From Magnetococcales bacterium (GTDB lineage Bacteria; Pseudomonadota; Magnetococcia; Magnetococcales; Magnetaquicoccaceae): 64,000 nucleotides of DNA. Positions within the stretch are counted from its first letter, which is position 1. Each line of letters starts with the position of its first letter. Below, in pieces: positions 36,162-43,835 of the stretch. Position numbers and translations under genes: made by a program. A model generated the notes under the pieces. That model had not been told where the DNA came from, searched no databases, and worked only from the letters and a program-made list of their open reading frames with translations. The DNA is taken from contig JADGAZ010000011.1 in the NCBI GenBank assembly GCA_015231755.1, positions 62,001 to 126,000 of the forward strand, written 5' to 3'.

Positions 36162-36485
36162 CTACCAGGACATGCGGAGGCCGATCATGTACTTGTTGTT
36201 TTTATCCGGTTCGCTCTGGGGAGTACAGGACCGGGCCGCGGATCGATCCTCGGAATCGATCCATCCGGTCAGCGCAACCCCCTCTTGCAACTTCAAGGAT
36301 GAAGACACTTCGCTGCGGGATCCAATCGCGGGTTCGGGAGGTGTGGAAACATTTGCCCCTTTGGCGTCGGAACGCTGCGTCAACTCCCCGAGAGAAGGGA
36401 AAAAACGGGACTCCCCCCAGGTCCACGAGGAGAAGAAAAAACCGATCACTCCAACGCCAACCCCAAGACAAGTCACGATTTTCAT
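36162..36485 (-). CDS. Small secreted hypothetical protein with a C-terminal beta-strand pattern
   Basis: The 107-residue product has a clear signal peptide (MKIVTCLGVGVGVIGFFFSSWTW) and a mature part ending in strands that alternate hydrophobic and polar residues (SSSLKLQEGVALTGWID and NKYMIGLRMSW). This C-terminal pattern, with an aromatic last residue, resembles the final hairpin of an outer-membrane barrel, but the protein is far too short for a full barrel. It might be a porin fragment or a small envelope protein. AGGGGCG precedes the ATG at 36485. The opposite strand is also open, so coding is likely but not certain. Confidence 0.5.
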   Translation of the reverse strand: MKIVTCLGVGVGVIGFFFSSWTWGESRFFPSLGELTQRSDAKGANVSTPPEPAIGSRSEVSSSLKLQEGVALTGWIDSEDRSAARSCTPQSEPDKNNKYMIGLRMSW

Positions 36486-36932
36486 GGTGTTTCGCCCCTG
36501 CCGAAGCGATGCCAAAGGAGATGTCAAACAGACCAATATCCAGGCCCAATCAATAACCGTGCCATGACAAAAAAGATCATTCTTGCAATATGGCATACAA
36601 AATGCATAATTATTCCATTATGACTACCCTCTTCGACATCCTCTCCACCGCAACGCGGCCCGTGGAGCCGATAGGGAACCCCTCGCCCATTCCGCCGACC
36701 CGTACCCCGTCGGCAGGACGGATCCAGGCCCATGGCACCGAATGTCGGGTGGAGCCGTTTGTCACCCTGCTGGGGAAAGCCAACGAACAACCCCTCCGTT
36801 CAACCCGCCTGTCAAAACGACGGGCCTCGGAACGGGGATCGGAGCAGCCTCGGAACGGACCTTCCAACGGGTCGTAGTGGGTCTCAACCCGTCATCCGAC
36901 GGACCGGGAACATCCAGCCAGTCCGGCAAGCC
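36486..36932. other. Intergenic stretch, no supported gene
   Basis: Short open frames exist on both strands but have poor starts and arginine- and proline-rich products, as expected for non-coding GC-rich DNA. A leftward TGGCAC-N5-TTGAT at about 36548-36563 resembles a sigma-54 promoter for the small secreted-protein gene, but the -12 box lacks the conserved GC. Confidence 0.4.
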
Positions 36933-37802
36933 CTACTCCCCCCACCGCAATTTTTCCCGCAACACCGTATAATGATTGCGATCCGGCGCATGCATCACCC
37001 GCAACGTGTGGCTGGAACGACGCACCAGGATCTGATCGCCGTCGGTCAAGGGAAAACCCGCCTGACCATCCAGGGTCAACAGACGGTCCACCCCATTGGC
37101 GGTCACGGTGATCCGCACGGTACCGGTTCCCGGCACCACGATGGGGCGGTTGGTCAGGGTGTGGGGGCAGATCGGCACCAGCAGAATGGCGTTCAAGGCC
37201 GGATGCACGATAGGGCCTCCCGCCGACAAGGCATAGGCCGTGGAACCGGTGGGAGTCGCGACGATCAGGCCATCGGCCCGGCTGGAAAAAACGAATTGAT
37301 CGTCCATGGCCACGTCGAACTCCATCATGCGGGCCAACTCCCCCTTGTGGACCACCACATCGTTGAGAACCCGACAGATCAACGGAATCCTGCCGTCACG
37401 CACCACCTGCACCGACAGACGCATCCGTTCTTCGATGCGATACTCTCCGGCCAACACCCGCTCCATGGCCGCCAACATGCTATCCCGGGAGGTATCGGTG
37501 AGAAATCCCAGCCGTCCCATGTTGACCCCCATCAATGGCACATCCACCTCTTCCACGGCTCTGGCCGCCGCGATGAACGTGCCATCTCCGCCGATCACCA
37601 CCACCAGATCCTGTCCTTCCGGAAGACGCTCTTGTGACCGTCGTGCGGCGCACCCCTCTGGTATCGACGCTGCCGAGGCGATTTCATTCACCACGGTCAC
37701 GGTGCGTTCCCGTTCCACCAGCCATTCGGCAAGCAGTCGGGTGGCCTCCAGGGCACGAGGCTCGGATCGTTTGGTGATGATGCCAATATGTCGCATGTCC
37801 AT
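36933..37802 (-). CDS. nadK: NAD kinase
   Basis: The 289-residue enzyme shows the NAD kinase signature VVVIGGDGTFIAAAR, the conserved LGFLTD and the second motif DGLIVATPTGSTAYALSAGGPIVHP. It phosphorylates NAD to NADP using ATP or polyphosphate. Start is ATG 37802 or 37796. It is transcribed away from folE2 with 163 bases between them, and has no co-directional neighbour close by. Confidence 0.95.
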   Translation of the reverse strand: MDMRHIGIITKRSEPRALEATRLLAEWLVERERTVTVVNEIASAASIPEGCAARRSQERLPEGQDLVVVIGGDGTFIAAARAVEEVDVPLMGVNMGRLGFLTDTSRDSMLAAMERVLAGEYRIEERMRLSVQVVRDGRIPLICRVLNDVVVHKGELARMMEFDVAMDDQFVFSSRADGLIVATPTGSTAYALSAGGPIVHPALNAILLVPICPHTLTNRPIVVPGTGTVRITVTANGVDRLLTLDGQAGFPLTDGDQILVRRSSHTLRVMHAPDRNHYTVLREKLRWGE

Positions 37803-37862
37803 TGCATTGTGGCGAGAAGATTAAGGTTGAACCCAGGACAGCCCCAATCCGGTTCCCAACTC

Positions 37863-37892
37863 TTGCTCAGGCCCGGAGGTTCGTCTTACACT
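37863..37892 (+). promoter_or_regulatory. Candidate folE2 promoter
   Basis: TTGCTC (37863-37868) and TACACT (37887-37892) are 18 bases apart, about 75 bases before the folE2 start. I looked for a Zur-type palindrome, since folE2 is often zinc-regulated, and saw only the imperfect GATAA-N9-TTATC dyad just downstream. Confidence 0.4.
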
Positions 37893-37965
37893 GATAATTT
37901 ACGCCGTTATCACCCCAGGCAAAAGAGCCGGAGTGGGGCCATGGTTCACTTGAACGGAGTCGTGA

Positions 37966-38760
37966 ATGGAACCTTTACTGGATGTGCAGTCACAACCCGA
38001 TGATCGACGTTTGGATATCGATCAGGTGGGTGTCAAAGGGATCCGTTATCCCATCGTGGTCAAGGATCGCAGCCGGGGCAAACAACGCACGGTGGCATCG
38101 ATCAATATGTATGTCAATCTCCCGCACCACTTCAAGGGCACCCACATGTCCCGTTTCCTGGAGGTGCTGGCCGAACACGATGAAGCCATCTCCGTGGACA
38201 GCCTGCCGGATTTGCTGCAAAAGGTACGGAAGCGGTTGACCGCCGAAGAGGCCCACATCGAACTGGAATTTCCCTATTTCCTGCGCAAGTCCGCCCCGGT
38301 ATCGGGAGCGGCGGCGTTGATGGACTACCGGGTACGCTTCGTCGGCACCATGCAGGGAGAAAACTACCAGATGATCCTGGAAGTGATGGTTCCGGTGACC
38401 ACCCTGTGCCCCTGCTCGAAAGAAATCTCGGAACGCGGCGCCCACAATCAACGTTCCCACGTGACGGTGCGGGTACGTTTCAACCGCTTCGTCTGGGTCG
38501 AAGAGATCATCGAACGGGTGGAAGCCAACGCCTCTTGTCAGCTTTATCCGGTACTCAAACGACCGGACGAGAAATATGTCACCGAAATGGCCTACGACAA
38601 CCCCCGCTTCGTCGAGGACATGGTGCGTTCGGTGGCCGCAGACTTGGAAAACGATCCCCGCATCTCCTGGTTTTCGGTGGCGGCGGAGAATTTTGAATCC
38701 ATTCACAACCATTCGGCCTATGCCTTCATTCAAAGCGGCCCGGAGAGCGACTCACCATGA
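37966..38760 (+). CDS. folE2: GTP cyclohydrolase IB (FolE2)
   Basis: The 264-residue enzyme matches the FolE2 (type IB) family by length and the motif PVTTLCPCSKEISERGAHNQRS, whose Cys is a metal ligand, and by the C-terminal NHSAYAFI. It converts GTP to dihydroneopterin triphosphate, the entry to folate and queuosine synthesis. FolE2 accepts several divalent metals and replaces the zinc enzyme FolE in many bacteria. GGAG lies about six bases before the ATG. It overlaps proS by four bases, so folE2, proS and the sirtuin gene probably form an operon. Confidence 0.94.
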   Translation: MEPLLDVQSQPDDRRLDIDQVGVKGIRYPIVVKDRSRGKQRTVASINMYVNLPHHFKGTHMSRFLEVLAEHDEAISVDSLPDLLQKVRKRLTAEEAHIELEFPYFLRKSAPVSGAAALMDYRVRFVGTMQGENYQMILEVMVPVTTLCPCSKEISERGAHNQRSHVTVRVRFNRFVWVEEIIERVEANASCQLYPVLKRPDEKYVTEMAYDNPRFVEDMVRSVAADLENDPRISWFSVAAENFESIHNHSAYAFIQSGPESDSP

Positions 38761-40490
38761 GATTCAGCGTCAGTTTGATTCCCACCCTCAAAGAAGCCCC
38801 GGTGGAGGCCCATACCGCCTCCCATCGCCTGATGTTGCGCGCCGGTCTGATCCGTCCGTTGGGTTCCGGGATCTACACCTGGTTGCCGTTAGGACTGAAA
38901 TCTCTGCGCAAGGTCGAAGGCATCGTCCGGGAAGAGATGGATGCCGCCGGCGCCCAGGAGGTGCTCATGCCCGCGGTCCAGCCCGCGGAACTGTGGCGGG
39001 AATCGGGACGCTGGGATTTCTATGGCAAGGAACTGTTGCGCCTGATCGACCGCCACGAACGGGAGTTCTGTTTCGGCCCCACCCACGAAGAGGTGATCAC
39101 CGATCTGGCCCGGCGCGAACTCAAATCCTATCGGCAACTGCCGATCAATTTCTATCAGATCCAGACCAAGTTCCGCGACGAGATCCGTCCCCGTTTCGGC
39201 ATCATGCGGGGTCGGGAGTTCCTGATGAAGGACGCCTACTCCTTCGACATGGACGCCGCCGGACTGGAAGTCACCTATCGGGGCATGTACGAAACCTATG
39301 GACGAATCTTCCGGCGTTGCGGCCTGCGCTTCCGCCCCGTGGAAGCGGATACCGGCAGCATCGGCGGTTCCGCCTCCCATGAATTCCATGTCCTGGCCTC
39401 CTCGGGAGAAGATGTCATCGCCTCCTGCTCCCACTGCGACTACGCCGCCAACCTGGAAAAAGCCGCCAGTGGACCCCTGACGGCTCAGACGACCACGCCC
39501 GATCCCCAACCCCTGCTCCAGGTGGCCACTCCGGGCAAAAAGACCATCCAGGATGTCAGCGCCTTCTTGCAGGTGGGCATCGAACGACTGGTCAAGACCC
39601 TGGTGGTGGAAGGGGATGGTCAACCTTATCTGTTGCTGGTGCGCGGCGACCACGAACTCAACCCCATCAAGGCCGCCGCCGCTCTGGGGGTGCATCAACT
39701 GGGGGTGCCGGAACCGGGACGCATCGCCGAATTGACCGGAGGTCTGCCGGTGGGATTCCTCGGGCCGGTGGGTACCGCCCTGCCGGTGCTGGCCGACAGC
39801 GCCCTGGAAGGCTCCAACGCTTTCATCTGCGGCGCCAACATCCTGGATCACCACCTCACCGGCGTCACCTGGGATCGGGATCTGCCCCGTCCCCGTTTCG
39901 CGGATCTGCGCAACGTAGTCCCGAACGATCCCTGCCCCCGCTGCACCGCAGGACGGCTCGCCCTGGACCGGGGCATCGAGGTAGGACATGTCTTCAAACT
40001 CGGGGAGAAATACTCCAAGGCCCTGGGTGTGGCGGTGCTGGATCAGGAAGGCAAGGAGCGCACCCCGATCATGGGATGTTACGGCATCGGGGTATCCCGC
40101 ATCGTGGCCGCGGCCATCGAGCAAAACCACGACGACAACGGCATCATCTGGCCCGTGGCCCTGGCCCCCTTTGAAGTGGAGATCCTGCTGGCCAACCCCA
40201 ACGATCCCCTGGCCAAAGAGACCGCCGAAACCCTCTATGCCGACCTGCGCGCCAAGGGAATCGGAGTGCTGCTCGATGACCGGGATGAACGGCTCGGCAT
40301 CAAGTTCAAGGATGCCGACCTGCTGGGCTGTCCCCTGCGGGTGGTGGCGGGTGGCCGCGCCCTGAAAGAGGGCAAGGTGGAAATCCAGGTGCGCAAGGGA
40401 GGAGATCCCATTCAGGCCCCGGTCGGCGAAGCCGTGGCCACCATGATCGCCCGCTTGCACGCCCTGCTCGCCGAAGAGTCCCAAGGCTGA
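38757..40490 (+). CDS. proS: Prolyl-tRNA synthetase, bacterial type with editing domain
   Basis: The 577-residue class II synthetase has motif 1 around REEMDAAGAQEVLMPAVQP, motif 2 with FRDEIRPRFGIMRGREFLMKD, the inserted YbaK-like editing domain (about 225-390, including KTLVVEGDGQPYLLLVRGDHELN) and motif 3 (GCYGIGVSRIVAAAIEQ). It charges tRNA-Pro and clears Ala-tRNA-Pro. Length and order match the bacterial form. Its start overlaps the folE2 stop (ATGA). Confidence 0.96.
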   Translation: MRFSVSLIPTLKEAPVEAHTASHRLMLRAGLIRPLGSGIYTWLPLGLKSLRKVEGIVREEMDAAGAQEVLMPAVQPAELWRESGRWDFYGKELLRLIDRHEREFCFGPTHEEVITDLARRELKSYRQLPINFYQIQTKFRDEIRPRFGIMRGREFLMKDAYSFDMDAAGLEVTYRGMYETYGRIFRRCGLRFRPVEADTGSIGGSASHEFHVLASSGEDVIASCSHCDYAANLEKAASGPLTAQTTTPDPQPLLQVATPGKKTIQDVSAFLQVGIERLVKTLVVEGDGQPYLLLVRGDHELNPIKAAAALGVHQLGVPEPGRIAELTGGLPVGFLGPVGTALPVLADSALEGSNAFICGANILDHHLTGVTWDRDLPRPRFADLRNVVPNDPCPRCTAGRLALDRGIEVGHVFKLGEKYSKALGVAVLDQEGKERTPIMGCYGIGVSRIVAAAIEQNHDDNGIIWPVALAPFEVEILLANPNDPLAKETAETLYADLRAKGIGVLLDDRDERLGIKFKDADLLGCPLRVVAGGRALKEGKVEIQVRKGGDPIQAPVGEAVATMIARLHALLAEESQG

Positions 40491-40501
40491 AGTCCCGACC
40501 C

Positions 40502-41362
40502 ATGCCCCCTTCATCCCCCCCTGCCGTGATCCAGGCCGCGGATGCGATCCGCGCGGCGGACGCCCTGCTGGTCACGGCGGGGGCCGGGATGGGGGTGGAT
40601 TCGGGACTGCCGGACTTCCGGGGACAAAACGGATTCTGGCGGGCCTATCCGGCCATTGCCAAACTGGGTCTCTCCTTCCCCCAGATGGCCAATCCCGCCT
40701 GGTTCCACCGGGATCCCCGGCTGGCCTGGGCCTTTTATGGCCATCGGCTGGAACTGTACCGACGCATTCCCCCCCATGCGGGCTTTTCCCAACTGCTGGC
40801 ACTCACACAAGACAAACCGGCAGGCGGATTTGTCCTCACCTCCAACGTGGATGGCCATTTCCAGCGGACCGGATGGAATCCCGATCGGGTTGTCGAATGC
40901 CATGGTTCGATCCATCACCTGCAATGTACCCATCCCTGCTCCGAAAAAATCTGGAGCGCGGAACAGACCGCAGTCTCCGTCGATCCGAAAACCTTTCGCG
41001 CCGTGGGCGCTCTGCCCACCTGTCCCGACTGCGGCGCCCTGGCCCGTCCCAACATCTTGATGTTTTCCGACGGCCACTGGCTGGAACAACGCAGCGCCCT
41101 TCAGGAAACACGGCTCAACCACTGGCTGTCCGGGCTGCGAGCCTCCCGCGCACAACTGACCATCATCGAAATCGGTGCCGGTCACGCAGTCCCCACCATC
41201 CGCCACAGCTCCGAATCCCTCGCCAACCGCCACGCCGCCACCCTGATCCGCATCAATCCACAAGACCACACGGTTCCAGGCACCCCCCACGTGGCCTTGG
41301 CCATGGGAGGCGCCGAAGGGATCGCAGCCATCTGGCGTCAAGTCTCCGACCCCACCGGATGA
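40502..41362 (+). CDS. SIR2-family NAD-dependent protein deacylase
   Basis: The 286-residue protein has the Rossmann motif TAGAGMGVDSGLPDFRG, TSNVDGHFQRTG in place of the usual TQNVDGLH, the catalytic H134 in ECHGSIH and two cysteine pairs (QCTHPC and PTCPDC) that should bind zinc. These features mark an active-site-complete sirtuin of a divergent bacterial branch. The specificity pockets of classical CobB (Tyr/Arg for acyl-lysine) are not evident. It follows proS by 11 bases. Deacylation of proteins is the default activity; ADP-ribosyl transfer is also possible. Confidence 0.88.
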   Translation: MPPSSPPAVIQAADAIRAADALLVTAGAGMGVDSGLPDFRGQNGFWRAYPAIAKLGLSFPQMANPAWFHRDPRLAWAFYGHRLELYRRIPPHAGFSQLLALTQDKPAGGFVLTSNVDGHFQRTGWNPDRVVECHGSIHHLQCTHPCSEKIWSAEQTAVSVDPKTFRAVGALPTCPDCGALARPNILMFSDGHWLEQRSALQETRLNHWLSGLRASRAQLTIIEIGAGHAVPTIRHSSESLANRHAATLIRINPQDHTVPGTPHVALAMGGAEGIAAIWRQVSDPTG

Positions 41363-41485
41363 TGATTCCGGTCCTCAATTTGCACCAACTTATTTGCAAA
41401 ACCAATCATCCTGATCTATCATTGAATCAGTTGGTTATCATACACACCACGAATGGAAAAACAATCCCTGGAGGGGGTAAGGAAA

Positions 41486-41803
41486 ATGGCCAAGGAACCG
41501 AAACGACACGGCATGCTGTGCAAGAATGAACACGACACCTTGCTTGCCATCAAGGTTTCACTCCTGACCCAGGTTTCGGGCGAATCAAAATTCAGCCACA
41601 ACGTGTTCTGGATTTTCGACAATCTCCCCAATATGCACCATCACGAATTCAAGCCCAAAAAATGCGAAAAATGCAAAGGCAAGGATTGTGAGGCCTTCAA
41701 AAAATTGAAAGAGATCAAAAAACTGGTCGCCGACCCATCCACGGTCAACCAGGGCATCGACAAACTGACCGAAATCTACCGGATCCCCGCCCAACCGGAG
41801 TGA
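41486..41803 (+). CDS. Hypothetical Cys/His-rich small protein
   Basis: The 105-residue product contains MHHHEF and CEKCKGKDC, a possible metal-binding CxxC-x3-C cluster, followed by a basic helix (FKKLKEIKKLV). No signal peptide or membrane segment is seen. I do not recognise the family. TAAGGA lies just before the ATG, and GGAGGGGG a little further upstream. It sits immediately before the Rpn-type pseudogene, its stop codon lying one base before the start of that homology, so it may be a passenger or host gene of a decayed element. Confidence 0.6.
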   Translation: MAKEPKRHGMLCKNEHDTLLAIKVSLLTQVSGESKFSHNVFWIFDNLPNMHHHEFKPKKCEKCKGKDCEAFKKLKEIKKLVADPSTVNQGIDKLTEIYRIPAQPE

Positions 41804-41804
41804 G

Positions 41805-42362
41805 ACGGAAGAAAAATACGATACCACCCTGAAGGATCTGTTTGAACAACCCCCGCAAACGCTTCTGCAGATTCTGATTGGACGCCGGGCTGTCGCATTG
41901 CTTCCCGTGGAGTTCGCGTCAACCCAAAAAAGAATTCCCGATCTGGTATTCCGGCTGGATGACGGCTCGATTCTTCACCTGGAATTGCAAAGTTCCTCCG
42001 AACTCATGGACTGGCGAATGCTGATGTCCTACGCCCAAAATCAAAGCCGATGCTCTGACCAAGTTGATCCTTTTGTCCAGACTGCGGAGGCTGAAGAAAT
42101 GTCACTGACATTCAATGTGATGGAAAACGACGTGCTGCGACCGTTGTTCATGAAGGCGTAACTGGACAGCCGGCAGGAAGGCCGGCAGAAAGGTCGGCAG
42201 GAAGAAGCCGCGTCCATGATTCTCAAACAGATGTATCGCAAATTCGGCTCCACCCCAGACTGGGTGACCGAAACGGTAAAGTCTGCCAGCCTGGAGCAGA
42301 TCGAGGTGTGGAGCGACAACTTCGTCTTTGCCAATTCGGCGGATGAGGTGTTCGCCTCTTAA
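41805..42362 (+). pseudogene. Decayed Rpn-family (PD-(D/E)XK) nuclease/putative transposase
   Basis: The first part reads DTTLKDLFEQPPQTLL...LPVEFASTQKRIPDLVFRL and then ILHLELQSS, the conserved N-terminus and nuclease core (E...D...ExQ) of Rpn-type proteins. After SYAQNQSRC the frame must change to read LTKLILLSRLRRLKK, then change back for SLTFNVMENDVLRPLFMKA. An in-frame TAA at 42159-42161 interrupts it before the Gln/Gly-rich linker and the C-terminal helix (FGSTPDWVTETVKSASLEQIEVW). Roughly half of the usual length between core and C-terminus is missing. No start codon is found. So it has an internal deletion, at least one frameshift and a stop, and is not functional. Confidence 0.82.
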
Positions 42363-42396
42363 AGACCGGGGCCGCCACTGGCCTCAATGATCTTGC

Positions 42397-42413
42397 CCCC
42401 TCAATGTGAGGGG
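42397..42413. terminator. Small hairpin after the efflux operon
   Basis: CCCCTCA (42397-42403) and TGAGGGG (42407-42413) form a 7-bp stem with a 3-base loop, 22 bases beyond the leftward end of the outer-membrane efflux gene. There is no U tract. Confidence 0.35.
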
Positions 42414-42434
42414 ATTCAGGAACGTTGGTCCCGG

Positions 42435-43835
42435 TTATGACACCCCACCCCCCAACGCCTTGAAGAACTGAATCTGATTGATCAACAACCGCGCCCGGGC
42501 CATGCACAACTGCTGTTCGTTGGCGTGCAACTCCTGCTGGGCATCCAGAAGGGACTGGCGGCTGTCCAGACCGGCGCGATAACGCTTGTCGATCAACACC
42601 ACCCGTCCTTTCTGGGCGTCGCGGGTGGCGGTGAGCGCCTTCAGACGCTCCTCCAGCACGCCACGGGAGGTCAAAGCGTCCGCCACTTCCCGGAAGGATT
42701 GTTGCACCACTTTTTCGTATTCGGCCAACAAGGCCTTGCGTTCCGCCTCGGCAGCGGCCAGTTCGTTCTGGCGGCGGGAAAAATCGAAAATCGGCAGATC
42801 GATCCGGGGCACGAAACTCCAGGCCATGGAACCGGATCCGAACAGGCCGCCCAAGGCCTGACTGGCGCTGCCCACCGAGGTGGTCAACAAAATGCGGGGC
42901 CAGAAGGCGGCGCGGGCGGCGTCGATGTTGGCGTTGGCCCCCAGCAGACGCTGTTCGGCGGCGCGCACGTCGGGACGCAAGGTCAATACCCGATCCGGCA
43001 ACGCCAGACGCATCCGTCCCATCAAATCCAACTCCGCCAGGGTCGGCCAGGTCCAGGAGGGATCGGGTTCGGTTCCGGTCAACAGCCGCAGCGCGTTGAA
43101 GGCCAAAGATTCCTGACGGCGGGACTCGGCCAGATCGGCCCTCATCCCTTCCAGCACCATGGCGGCGCGCAAATCGGTCTGGGCCTGGGTCACACCCGCC
43201 CCCACCCGCTTCCGGGCCAAATCCCGGGACTCCTGCTGAATCGACAACGCGGCCTGAGCCAAAACGCTCCGCTCCACCATCTCCCGCCAACTGATGTAGG
43301 TCTCCACCACCTGGGAGATCAACACCACCCGCACCGCATAGGCGGCCTCACTGCTGGCCAGATAATTGGCCCGGGCCGACTCCTCCAGACTCGCCAGTCT
43401 GCCCCGCAAGTCCAGCTCGAAGGCGGGCAACGACAGCCCCATATCCTCCCGATGGGAGATCGCCGCCTGACCGGTGGAGGAGAGATCCGCCGGGGTGCGG
43501 GAGGCCTGATGACCGCCATCGGCTTGCAAAGTGGGCAGACCGGCGGATCCCGCCAGACCCAGCAGGGCCGCCGCCTTTTCCATGCGGGCCGCCGCCGCCC
43601 GGAGATCCCGGTTGTTTTCCAACGAAGCATCGATCATCCGTCGCAGCAGGGGATGGGTGTAAAATTCCCGCCAGGGTACCGGGTGGGGTTCGATGGTTGC
43701 GCTTCCGGCCTGCGCCGCCGACTCTCCCGGCCATTGTCCGGGAATGCCGGGAGCGGGTTTGGACAGCTCAGCATTCAAAGAGCAGCCGACCAGCCAGGGC
43801 AACACCACCATCCAGGTCAAACGACGATCAAACAT
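42435..43835 (-). CDS. RND efflux outer-membrane lipoprotein (OprM/NodT family)
   Basis: The 466-residue protein begins at ATG 43835 with a lipoprotein signal ending in the lipobox LVGC (Cys 18), and contains two outer-membrane efflux repeats rich in coiled-coil helices (the paired segments ENNRDLRAAAARMEKA and LGANANIDAARAAFWP). It should form the trimeric TolC-like exit duct. Its start overlaps the end of the RND gene by eight bases. A longer frame upstream lies inside the RND gene and would hide the lipobox. Confidence 0.93.
   Translation of the reverse strand: MFDRRLTWMVVLPWLVGCSLNAELSKPAPGIPGQWPGESAAQAGSATIEPHPVPWREFYTHPLLRRMIDASLENNRDLRAAAARMEKAAALLGLAGSAGLPTLQADGGHQASRTPADLSSTGQAAISHREDMGLSLPAFELDLRGRLASLEESARANYLASSEAAYAVRVVLISQVVETYISWREMVERSVLAQAALSIQQESRDLARKRVGAGVTQAQTDLRAAMVLEGMRADLAESRRQESLAFNALRLLTGTEPDPSWTWPTLAELDLMGRMRLALPDRVLTLRPDVRAAEQRLLGANANIDAARAAFWPRILLTTSVGSASQALGGLFGSGSMAWSFVPRIDLPIFDFSRRQNELAAAEAERKALLAEYEKVVQQSFREVADALTSRGVLEERLKALTATRDAQKGRVVLIDKRYRAGLDSRQSLLDAQQELHANEQQLCMARARLLINQIQFFKALGGGVS

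Noticed and set aside
36548-36563. Sigma-54-like promoter TGGCAC-N5-TTGAT on the minus strand
   Set aside because: The -12 element lacks the invariant GC, and no activator site was seen. It is mentioned only in the gap description.
36597-36930. Small open frames on both strands before nadK
   Set aside because: They have no ribosome-binding sites, no signal or domain, and compositions typical of non-coding GC-rich sequence.
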